This document shows positions 57,697 through 64,000 of a stretch of DNA of 64,000 nucleotides, in pieces. Origin of the DNA: an uncultured Pelagibacteraceae bacterium. Its GTDB lineage: Bacteria; Pseudomonadota; Alphaproteobacteria; Pelagibacterales; Pelagibacteraceae. Position numbers and translations under genes: made by a program. The notes under the pieces were generated by a model. That model worked only from the letters and a program-made list of their open reading frames with translations, did not search any database and was not told where the DNA came from. The stretch lies in the NCBI GenBank assembly GCA_902598125.1, contig CACKAJ010000001.1, forward strand, positions 186,001 through 250,000, in the 5' to 3' direction. Position 1 is the stretch's first letter. Each line of letters starts with the position of its first letter.

Positions 57697-57807
57697 TTAA
57701 AGCAATGTAATTGCCAGAATTACCAATATTAAAATGACTACAATTGTTCCCCACAATACGAACTTTGTGAAACCGTCATAAGTTTTTTTAAAATCGTTAT
57801 CACTCAT
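57697..57807 (-). CDS. aa3-type cytochrome c oxidase subunit IV (small)
   Basis: A 36-aa peptide, MSDNDFKKTYDGFTKFV and then one membrane span (LWGTIVVILILVILAITLL). The pattern acidic start, T-x-x-GF-x-KF, W-G-T, hydrophobic helix is that of the alphaproteobacterial COX4_pro_2 family. It lies 17 bp upstream of pntAa on the same strand, a pairing I recall from other alphaproteobacteria. It stands next to the transhydrogenase rather than the oxidase genes. Confidence 0.85.
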   Translation of the reverse strand: MSDNDFKKTYDGFTKFVLWGTIVVILILVILAITLL

Positions 57808-57809
57808 CT

Positions 57810-57935
57810 TTAACCTTGACGAGCTTTAAATTTTGGATTTTTTTTATTAATTACGTAAAGTTTACCTCTACGCTTAACCAGTTTTGAATTAAGGTCTCTT
57901 TTTTTAAGGGATTTTAAAGAACTAGCTATTTTCAT
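57810..57935 (-). CDS. rpmJ: Ribosomal protein bL36, zinc-free form
   Basis: A 41-aa protein: [40 protein letters not shown]. It is bL36 of the alphaproteobacterial longer type, with no cysteine, so no zinc ribbon. It starts only 9 bases after the 3' end of the 5S rRNA on the same strand and has no ribosome binding site. Ends 2 bp before the coxIV start. Confidence 0.95.
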   Translation of the reverse strand: MKIASSLKSLKKRDLNSKLVKRRGKLYVINKKNPKFKARQG

Positions 57936-57944
57936 AATTTTTAA

Positions 57945-58060
57945 GCCTGGCAACGTCCTACTCTCCCATATCTTAAGACAAAGTACCATCGGCGCTGAAG
58001 GACTTAACTTCCGAGTTCGGAATGGGATCGGGTGTGGCCCCTTCGCAATAATTACCAGGC
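57945..58060 (-). rRNA. rrf: 5S ribosomal RNA
   Basis: About 116 nt. The ends GCCTGGTAA and TTGCCAGGC pair to form helix I. Internal sequences CCACACCCGATCCCATTCCG, AACTCGGAAG and GATGGTACT match the bacterial 5S consensus. No 16S or 23S sequence is adjacent: tRNA-Val and glycan genes lie upstream. Ends may be off by a base or two. Confidence 0.95.
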
Positions 58061-58132
58061 AGAGATTTATAGTGTTTTTGGAGATTTATGTAAAGACCAA
58101 TTATGTAGCAAGATTGCATGAATATTTAATCA

Positions 58133-58207
58133 TGGTGGGACCAGCAAGGATCGAACTTGCTACCCCTTCGATGTCAACGAAGTGCTCTACCAATGAGCTA
58201 TGGTCCC
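58133..58207 (-). tRNA. tRNA-Val(GAC)
   Basis: A 75-nt tRNA with encoded CCA. Acceptor GGGACCA pairs with TGGTCCC. The anticodon arm is CTTCG-TTGACAT-CGAAG, anticodon GAC. T loop TTCGATC. Located 72 bp upstream of the 5S gene on the same strand and 10 bp after the last glycan gene's stop codon. Confidence 0.95.
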
Positions 58208-58217
58208 ATTAATAAAT

Positions 58218-59144
58218 TTAAAGGATTTTATTATCAAAATTATTTAATTTTTTATAATACTTTATAGTCTCATCTAATCCCTTAACAAAATTTATCTTAG
58301 GAAACCAATTCAAAGTTTTTTTAGCTTTAGAAATTTTAGGATATATTTTTAAAATTTCATCCTTTCGAAGTTTTATTTTACCAAACATTGGTTTTCCACC
58401 TTTAATTTTCTTTACAAGAATATTTATCAAATTTTTAACTTTTTTTGGTTTTGCTGAGCCGATATTTATTATTTGCCCTAATGCTTTTTTGTTATTTAAA
58501 GATTTTACAACAGCGTTTACTACATCTTTTACATGAATAAAGTCTCTAAATTGTTTTCCGTCAGAACAAGGAAAATTTTCATCTTTCAAACAAGAATTTA
58601 TAACAATTGGAATTAATCTATTTTTATCTTGTCTTGGCCCATATGCTTGGTAAAGCCTTAAAATAACAACTGGAAATTTTTTCTTTTTGTGTAATTTAAG
58701 AAGATGATTTGTGGCAAAAAGCTTTGCTTTAGAATAAACTGACTGAGGATTTCCAAAAGAAGTTTCTTTGTGTGGAGACTTTAAACGACCATATTCTCCG
58801 CTACTTCCCATTTGAACAAATTTTTTAATATCTTTGTTTAAAAAAAAATTACTTAAATTTTTGCAACCTTTAAAATGACTATTGAATGTTTTTGTTTTAT
58901 TAGTGTGATCAACATAACCTCCTAAATTAACTACATAATCAAATTTTCCCTTTATTTTTTTAAGATCCTGTTTTTTTGAAAGATCTCCATTTATATATTT
59001 TACTTTTTTTAAGAATCTTACTTTTTTTGGTGGATTTTTTGAAAAACTCACTACCTCCCATTTTTTTTTTAAACAATAATTAATAAGATGAAAACCAATA
59101 AAACCTGTTCCACCGACTATAAGAATTTGAATTTTTGGTTTCAA
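58218..59144 (-). CDS. NAD-dependent epimerase/dehydratase
   Basis: A 308-aa extended short-chain dehydrogenase. NAD-binding VGGTGFIGFH is at 10-19, the catalytic set is GSSGEYG with YSKAK, and RLYQAYGPRQDKNR and DFIHVKDV are conserved. It follows the cytidylyltransferase gene with a 4-bp overlap, so it may act on a CDP-sugar; nucleotide-sugar specificity cannot be read directly. Last gene of the cluster before tRNA-Val. Confidence 0.85.
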   Translation of the reverse strand: MKPKIQILIVGGTGFIGFHLINYCLKKKWEVVSFSKNPPKKVRFLKKVKYINGDLSKKQDLKKIKGKFDYVVNLGGYVDHTNKTKTFNSHFKGCKNLSNFFLNKDIKKFVQMGSSGEYGRLKSPHKETSFGNPQSVYSKAKLFATNHLLKLHKKKKFPVVILRLYQAYGPRQDKNRLIPIVINSCLKDENFPCSDGKQFRDFIHVKDVVNAVVKSLNNKKALGQIINIGSAKPKKVKNLINILVKKIKGGKPMFGKIKLRKDEILKIYPKISKAKKTLNWFPKINFVKGLDETIKYYKKLNNFDNKIL

Positions 59145-59869
59145 TTGAATTTATTTTTTTTATAAATTTTCTCTAACACTTCTTTATCACGAAGAGTATC
59201 CATGCACTTCCAAAAACCTTTATGTTTAAATGCGTATAATTGATTATTTTTAGAAGCTTTCTCGAGAGGTTCTTTCTCCAAGATAGTTTTGTCGTTTTTA
59301 ATTAATTTAAAAAAATTATAATTTGAAATAAAAAATCCACCATTTATCCATCCAGTGGTTACTTGTGGTTTTTCTTTAAAAGTGTTCACACGATTGTTTT
59401 TTATTGTAATCTCTCCAAACCTTGCTGGAGGCCTAACTGCTGTGACTGTAATAAGTTTTTTACTATTTTTATAAAATTGAACTAATTTTTTTATATTCAC
59501 ATTTGAGACACCGTCACCGTAAGTAAACATGAAATCTTCATTTTTATTTATAAATTTTGCCATTCTTTTAATTCTTCCTCCAGTAAGTGTATTTTCTCCT
59601 GTATAAGATAGTGTTATTGAAACATTAAAATTTTTAGTTTTGTAATTAAAGGCTTCGTCTAATTTTTTAAATTTTTTAAAATAATTTTTTACTACCTGAC
59701 TTTTGTGACCTAAGGCAATAAAAAAATCTTTGTGACCATATTTTGAATAATGTTCGATAATATGAATAAGTATTGGTTTATTTCCAATTTTAATCATTGG
59801 TTTTGGAATGGTCTTAGTGTACTCAGAAATTCTTGTTCCTTTGCCGCCTGCTAAAATTATTGTTTTCAC
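59141..59869 (-). CDS. rfbF: Glucose-1-phosphate cytidylyltransferase-like nucleotidyltransferase
   Basis: Likely makes CDP-glucose from CTP and glucose-1-phosphate for deoxysugar synthesis. It is 242 aa, slightly short for RfbF. LAGGKGTRISEYTKTIPKPMI (6-26) is the nucleotide-binding signature, then YTGENTLTGGRI, FMFTYGDGVS, VTAVRPPARFGE and GGFFISNYNFF. The usual partner, CDP-glucose 4,6-dehydratase, is not seen in this window unless the adjoining epimerase-like protein fills that role. Confidence 0.85.
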   Translation of the reverse strand: MKTIILAGGKGTRISEYTKTIPKPMIKIGNKPILIHIIEHYSKYGHKDFFIALGHKSQVVKNYFKKFKKLDEAFNYKTKNFNVSITLSYTGENTLTGGRIKRMAKFINKNEDFMFTYGDGVSNVNIKKLVQFYKNSKKLITVTAVRPPARFGEITIKNNRVNTFKEKPQVTTGWINGGFFISNYNFFKLIKNDKTILEKEPLEKASKNNQLYAFKHKGFWKCMDTLRDKEVLEKIYKKNKFN

Positions 59870-60630
59870 TAGTTAAGTTTTAAAATTTTTGTGTTCACTA
59901 CTCCTTCAAAACCTTTTATTTTTTTTGGTCGAATGTTGCAAACATCTTTTACCTCAATAACTTTTAGATTAAACGGTTTCGCTAATAAATCCACACCACT
60001 TTTTTTATCTAAACGAATAAAAGGCCCAGTTACTATATCAATGTTTGGTTCAAATATTTTATTATCAGGCAGATGTTCTGTTAATACTAAATATTTATAT
60101 TTTCCTTTAATAAGTTTAATGAAATTTTTTATCAAATCATTCGATAGGTGTTGTAAAACTTGACGCACAAAACATATATCACTTGAAGGGAGCGCGTCTC
60201 TAGCAATATCTAAAACTCTAAAATCAACATTTAGAGAAGAAAATTTTTTTTTATTTTGTTCAATTAATTCATTAAATATGTCTACTGCTATATAATTACC
60301 ACAGTGTTCCCTTAATTTTGAACCAATAGAAAAATCTCCACAGCCAAGATCTACAACAGAAGGTTTTAGAGAAAATGAATTTAAAAATTCTTTCATCTTT
60401 TCCAAATAGGTTTCAATAAATTCATCGTGATGTGATCCTATTCCTGAATAAAACCTGTGGACCTTTTTTTCTTTTTCTGGGCTCCAAATTTTTTTATTAT
60501 AAATTTCTGCGAAAATTTGTTCATTTTTCATTTTTTTAAATTTATTTTTTTGAATATTTATCAAAAAATTTTTAAGAAATCGTATTACAAAAAGAGGAAG
60601 TATAAATTTTAAAATTTTTTTCACAATCAT
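59869..60630 (-). CDS. SAM-dependent methyltransferase
   Basis: A 253-aa class I methyltransferase. The SAM-binding motif VVDLGCGDFSIG starts at residue 92, followed by acidic IAVDIFNELI and the FVRQVLQHLSND segment. The first 25 residues are hydrophobic and basic (VKKILKFILPLFVIRFLKNFLI), possibly a membrane contact. The substrate is unknown; the context suggests a sugar or glycan. Overlaps the next gene by one base. Confidence 0.8.
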   Translation of the reverse strand: MIVKKILKFILPLFVIRFLKNFLINIQKNKFKKMKNEQIFAEIYNKKIWSPEKEKKVHRFYSGIGSHHDEFIETYLEKMKEFLNSFSLKPSVVDLGCGDFSIGSKLREHCGNYIAVDIFNELIEQNKKKFSSLNVDFRVLDIARDALPSSDICFVRQVLQHLSNDLIKNFIKLIKGKYKYLVLTEHLPDNKIFEPNIDIVTGPFIRLDKKSGVDLLAKPFNLKVIEVKDVCNIRPKKIKGFEGVVNTKILKLN

Positions 60631-61851
60631 CTAACTATTAAATTCCCAGGTATTTATTATTTTTCTTCTTTTCTTTATTATTTCAAAAAATTGGTTGAAC
60701 TCTTTATTTTCATCCACAGACTCCAAAATTTTTTTACCGTTAAGTAATAATTTTTTTTTAGTATTTTCATTATTAAGTATTTCTTTCAAACCATTAACCA
60801 TTGTCATTGGTTTAAATGGATCGATATAAAGTACAGCTTCTTTATAAACTTCTTTTACGTTGTGAATGTCAGAATATAAGACAGGGACATTAAGCATGAA
60901 CGCTTCCCATGGAGGAATGTTTGTAGGTCCACTGAATGTTGGCATCGTTAATGCAACAGAATTTAAATATAAATAAGGAAGATATTTGTCCTCCACAAAG
61001 TCCAAAAAGAAAGAATTTTCTTGTTGACCTGTTTCTTTTGAGTAATTTTTAATTTTATTTAAATACCCTTTATCGCTTCCACAAAATACAGCTGACATTT
61101 CTATATTGAGTTCATTATTTAGAATCTTGATTACATCAATGATATACTTATGATTTTTATGCGGTAAGTACATTGCAGGATAAAAAATATACTTTTTTGG
61201 TAAATTATATTTTTTTTTTAATTCTTCAAAAAGTTTTGGTTCATAATTTCTGTATTTAGAAATTCCTAAGGAAGGCCTATGATTAATTACGTAAATTCTA
61301 TTTTTTTCAACGGAATAAATTGAAGAGATTTTATCTTTAATAATGTTAGCGTTAGTGATTACTGCTATAGCTTTTACCGTTGATTTTGAAATAATTTCAT
61401 CTCTTCTTTGGAATTCAGATGATTTCGTCCATTCTGGAAACTCGAGATCTTCTCTGTGTGACAAATCTGGAATAGTAATAATAAAATCTGTATTTTCTAA
61501 ATACAAAGAATATTGGGAAGGACCAGTAAAATATACTAAATCTATATTCAATTTTTTTAGTAAATTTTCAAATTTATTGCTAAAGAAAAAATATTTTTTT
61601 AGACGCCTTATTGTAGGATCATAATTCCGTAAAAAAGCTATGTGTCTCTCAAAAAAATTCATTGAGAGGTAATAAGTTTTCAAATTAAGCTTATTTGACT
61701 CGATTTTTAGATTTGGGGAAGTAGAGATAATTGATATATCAAGCTTGTCTTGAAATTTAGAACTTATTTTTTCAAGCATATACGCCAATTCTTGGTAGGC
61801 TCCACCAGAATTTTTCCTGGTGTCTAAAAAAATAGCAATTTTTTCTTTCAT
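60631..61851 (-). CDS. Family 4-like glycosyltransferase
   Basis: A 406-aa GT-B transferase. The C-terminal half has YIFYPAMYLPHKNHKYIIDVI and AVFCGSDKGYLNKI, then the donor-site motif PTFSGPTNIPPWEAFMLNVP, similar to the EX7E region of GT1/GT4 retaining enzymes. The start KIAIFLDTRKNSGGAYQEL is a typical first strand with a glycine-rich loop. Donor and acceptor are unknown. Confidence 0.85.
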   Translation of the reverse strand: MKEKIAIFLDTRKNSGGAYQELAYMLEKISSKFQDKLDISIISTSPNLKIESNKLNLKTYYLSMNFFERHIAFLRNYDPTIRRLKKYFFFSNKFENLLKKLNIDLVYFTGPSQYSLYLENTDFIITIPDLSHREDLEFPEWTKSSEFQRRDEIISKSTVKAIAVITNANIIKDKISSIYSVEKNRIYVINHRPSLGISKYRNYEPKLFEELKKKYNLPKKYIFYPAMYLPHKNHKYIIDVIKILNNELNIEMSAVFCGSDKGYLNKIKNYSKETGQQENSFFLDFVEDKYLPYLYLNSVALTMPTFSGPTNIPPWEAFMLNVPVLYSDIHNVKEVYKEAVLYIDPFKPMTMVNGLKEILNNENTKKKLLLNGKKILESVDENKEFNQFFEIIKKRRKIINTWEFNS

Positions 61852-62813
61852 TAAGATGAATAAATAAATTCAATCATTTTCATGATTTCTAAACCATCCT
61901 TGGCTGAGGGAGAAATTTTCTTTTTATTTTTTACATTTGAAATAAAATTGTCGATTTCTAATAAATATGAATTTGGTTTAATATGACTAAAATCTTTTGA
62001 AAAAACTTTTTTTTCTTTAATATTTGACCAAAAGATTTTATCTCCGCCGTGGGTATCGAATCTCCCATCAACATTTATGTATCCATCAGTCCCATTTATT
62101 TCAAAAAAGAAATATCCTGATAACAGTCGCCACGAACAATATATAGTTGCAGTTCTATCATCCTCTGTTTTAAATATACCGCTTGCAGTATCCTCAACTT
62201 CTATATTTTTCCAATAAACATTTGAGATTAATCCTTTACCAGAAATAAAATTTCCTACAAACAATCTGGACAAATCAAGCAAATGACACCCATTATCTAA
62301 AAGAGTTCCTCCACCACTTATGTCTTTTTTCCAAAACCACGAGTCTTTCAATCTTTCTCCGTTATGACCTATTCTTCCATTAAAACTCAGAACTTTTCCA
62401 ATAGTTCCTTCTTCCACTAATTTTCTTGCATACATAACACTTTCAAAAAACCTATGGTTTGAAGCAAGTTGTAAGACACCTTTTGAATTTTTAGTAACTT
62501 CAAGAATTTCTTTCGCTTCTTCGACATTTCTAACGTAGGGTTTTTCACAAAAAACATTCTTACCTTCATTCAAAGAGTCTAAAATTATTTTTTTATGGAA
62601 TTTATTCGGCGTACAAATGCAAACAGTATTAATTGTTTCATCTTTAAGAATCTCTTCGTAGCTTTTCACCGGAGCACCTAAATCTTTTGAAGCTTTTTTT
62701 GCATTCTGATCATTCAAATCAAATAAGCATTTTAAATTAGCGTTTTTCGAGTCATTAATCGCTTTAGCTCTTTTAACGCCGAAAGATCCTAATCCTATTA
62801 CAGCAAAGTTCAT
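61851..62813 (-). CDS. Gfo/Idh/MocA family oxidoreductase
   Basis: A 320-aa NAD(P)-dependent sugar dehydrogenase-like protein. The Rossmann motif VIGLGSFGVKRA is at 5-16, CICTPNKFHKKII near 65-77, the family's EKP at 90-92, and a C-terminal domain with GGTLLDNGCHLLDLSRL carrying the catalytic His. With the DegT aminotransferase next door it fits oxidation of a sugar before amination; this is inference. Confidence 0.87.
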   Translation of the reverse strand: MNFAVIGLGSFGVKRAKAINDSKNANLKCLFDLNDQNAKKASKDLGAPVKSYEEILKDETINTVCICTPNKFHKKIILDSLNEGKNVFCEKPYVRNVEEAKEILEVTKNSKGVLQLASNHRFFESVMYARKLVEEGTIGKVLSFNGRIGHNGERLKDSWFWKKDISGGGTLLDNGCHLLDLSRLFVGNFISGKGLISNVYWKNIEVEDTASGIFKTEDDRTATIYCSWRLLSGYFFFEINGTDGYINVDGRFDTHGGDKIFWSNIKEKKVFSKDFSHIKPNSYLLEIDNFISNVKNKKKISPSAKDGLEIMKMIEFIYSS

Positions 62814-62816
62814 ATA

Positions 62817-63761
62817 TTAATATCCAATAGCATTTTTTCTTATATCTGACCATTCCTCAAGAGAATAAGTAATTTTTCTCTCTTTATCTAATTCATCAAT
62901 ATTTTTAATTTTTCTTGCAAGAATTATGTGATGATTACGCAAGTGTGAAAACAAAAAACCTGTATTTTTGACAAGCTCATATATTAAATTTTTTAAAGTT
63001 TTTTTTATTTTATGTTTCTTAATTTTTTTTTTATTATCATCAATATAAAAATCACCCTGCTTTCTATCAAAAAATTCATGTTTAACTACCTCAAAACCAC
63101 TTCTGTTTAGAATAAATATAAGCTCTTCTTTACTAAATTCCCTATGATGAGGACGATGATTTCCTCTATAAACCATTGAGGATAATACTGGATGTACGTT
63201 AGGGCTTTTTCCTTTTCTAAGCATATTAGAGATATATAAAAAATTTGTTATATTATCGGTAGTAATCAATAAATGACCATTGGTTTTTAGGGAATTATTT
63301 ATTTTATCTAAACAATATATCGGGTCAACTAAATGTTCAATTGTATCAAGAAGGTAACAAACATCAAAGTTTTTTAATTTCCAATCTACAGACTCTTTAG
63401 ACTCAACAAATTGAGGGTCAATTTCAGTGTTAATACAATTTACATTGTATTCTTTCATTTTCGTTTTAAATTCATCATTTAAATCTAAGCCGATTGAATA
63501 GTATTCAGAAATATTATTAAATATTCTTTTACTTAAAAAATACATGTTCCCAGGAAATGAACCCACATCAATAATTTTTGGATTTTTTAAATTTTCCTTT
63601 TTAAGGATTAAATCTAAATAATTGTTAACTTTAAAAAATCTTATGAAACTCATGATGAAACTATGTTTAGATTTCATTTTATCTCTAAAATCATAGTCTC
63701 TTATTTCCCATTTGAATGGTTTATAATTAATTACAAACTGTTCATAGTCTTTATAATTCAT
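62817..63761 (-). CDS. SAM-dependent methyltransferase
   Basis: A 314-aa protein with a class I methyltransferase core: KIIDVGSFPGNMYFL from about residue 62, DVCYLLDTIEHLVDP near 135 and the GHLLITTDNI strand. HHREFSKEELIFILNRSGFEV follows. The C-terminal 80 residues are basic and do not match the core. Substrate unknown, presumed glycan-related from the neighbours. Confidence 0.8.
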   Translation of the reverse strand: MNYKDYEQFVINYKPFKWEIRDYDFRDKMKSKHSFIMSFIRFFKVNNYLDLILKKENLKNPKIIDVGSFPGNMYFLSKRIFNNISEYYSIGLDLNDEFKTKMKEYNVNCINTEIDPQFVESKESVDWKLKNFDVCYLLDTIEHLVDPIYCLDKINNSLKTNGHLLITTDNITNFLYISNMLRKGKSPNVHPVLSSMVYRGNHRPHHREFSKEELIFILNRSGFEVVKHEFFDRKQGDFYIDDNKKKIKKHKIKKTLKNLIYELVKNTGFLFSHLRNHHIILARKIKNIDELDKERKITYSLEEWSDIRKNAIGY

Positions 63762-63773
63762 TTAAAGTTCTTT

Positions 63774-64000
63774 TTAAGATGCTTTTTTTATAACATCACA
63801 AACAAAATCGATTTCTTCATTTGTTATAGTATTTCCTGAAGGTAAATATAATCCATTATCCATAATATAATTTGCGTTTGGACAATCATCTTCTTTAAAC
63901 ATTTTATATTTATCAATTAAAATTTTTTGTTGGTTAATAGGAACAAATGCATCCCTGGTATCAATATTATTATCTTTTAATTTTTTTGTTAACTCGTCTC
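63774..64000 (-). CDS. DegT/DnrJ/EryC1 aminotransferase, C-terminal fragment
   Basis: The last 75 codons of a PLP-dependent sugar aminotransferase; the rest lies beyond the window. IDTRDAFVPINQQ and DNGLYLPSGNTITNEEIDFV match the C-terminus of this family, in which a stretch like YLPSGxxLTxEEID is diagnostic. The PLP-binding lysine is not in view. It is 12 bp upstream of the methyltransferase and likely provides an amino-sugar for the cluster. Confidence 0.85.
   Translation of the reverse strand, partial: DELTKKLKDNNIDTRDAFVPINQQKILIDKYKMFKEDDCPNANYIMDNGLYLPSGNTITNEEIDFVCDVIKKAS

Larger units (their letters stand above)
58218..64000 (-). other. Surface-glycan gene cluster, probable edge of a hypervariable region
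   Basis: Seven tightly packed genes on one strand: DegT aminotransferase (cut), methyltransferase, Gfo/Idh oxidoreductase, glycosyltransferase, methyltransferase, cytidylyltransferase, epimerase. Overlaps or gaps are 12 bp or less. The cluster ends at tRNA-Val and 5S. In Pelagibacter a glycan-rich hypervariable region has been described between 23S and 5S genes; I state this from memory, and only the 5S side is visible here. Confidence 0.6.

Noticed and set aside
57680-57754. Longer pntAa start at 57754
   Set aside because: The extra 25 residues overlap the coxIV gene in another frame; the family starts at MIVGSIKE (57679).

Overview
The window is a contiguous, very AT-rich (by eye about 70% A+T), tightly packed piece of chromosome. 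Gene content and order point to a SAR11-type alphaproteobacterium (Pelagibacterales). The evidence is a proteorhodopsin, the alphaproteobacterial orders tolQRAB-pal-cpoB-tilS-ftsH-folP-glmM and coxIV-pntAa-pntAb-pntB, a TrcR/DUF1013 protein, Cys-free L31 and L36, very short spacers, many 1-13 bp gene overlaps and almost no terminators. I see no phage, insertion sequence, CRISPR array or plasmid feature.

Layout. 1-5.3 kb: a proteorhodopsin cut at its C-terminus, divergent from a propionyl-CoA synthetase, then a dihydroorotase-family amidohydrolase, ygfZ, a possible 39-aa membrane peptide and tRNA-Leu(GAG). 5.3-19.5 kb: core metabolism (nadA-nadC, ppdK, glyS-glyQ, an S49 protease, a long-chain polyprenyl synthase, pdxH, aroC, and dxs-ispA-xseB). 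19.5-25.4 kb: the tRNA-modification gene sua5 followed on the same strand by an ABC-2 exporter pair, a 2OG-oxygenase-like protein, a GT17 glycosyltransferase, galE and another glycosyltransferase, ending at tRNA-Arg(TCG). 25.4-43 kb: rluD and rpoH, then a long leftward block made of yebC-ruvC-tolQRAB-pal, a clear terminator, and cpoB-tilS-ftsH-folP-glmM-thiD-purA. A ymdB-fau-zapA-coiled-coil cluster lies upstream of yebC. 43-52.5 kb: a rightward block of tkt-pgk-fba-thiE-efp-suhB-rpmE-trcR-rpsU-csp-tRNA-fMet-typA. 52.5-54.2 kb: a divergent GT2 glycosyltransferase and a NodB-like deacetylase. 54.2-58.2 kb: leftward tRNA-Val, 5S rRNA, rpmJ, coxIV, pntAa-pntAb-pntB, tal. 58.2-64 kb: a leftward cluster of sugar-nucleotide, methyltransferase, glycosyltransferase and DegT-type genes, cut by the window end. 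It looks like the edge of a hypervariable cell-surface glycan region.

How the genes work together. Proteorhodopsin (light-driven proton export), the aa3-oxidase small subunit and the proton-translocating transhydrogenase bear on membrane energetics. tkt, tal, pgk, class I fba and ppdK make up a pentose/triose and PEP-pyruvate route. dxs, ispA and the long-chain prenyl synthase make isoprenoids and a quinone tail. Tol-Pal, glmM and the glycan genes build the envelope. thiD and thiE without thiC or thiG nearby fit the known dependence of SAR11 on external thiamin precursors.

Most notable points: the proteorhodopsin has Gln at the spectral-tuning site (blue-tuned type); rpsU has no ATG, GTG or TTG start and appears to start at ATT behind a strong Shine-Dalgarno sequence; the initiator tRNA has A29:U41 in place of the first of the three G:C pairs; typA starts 2 nt after tRNA-fMet and rpmJ starts 9 nt after the 5S rRNA; and the 5S gene is separated from any 16S/23S genes by a glycan gene cluster. 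I did not find a convincing undescribed defence or mobile system. The candidates closest to new biology are the RNA-gene/mRNA fusions, the ATT start and the sua5-linked exporter/glycosylation cassette.
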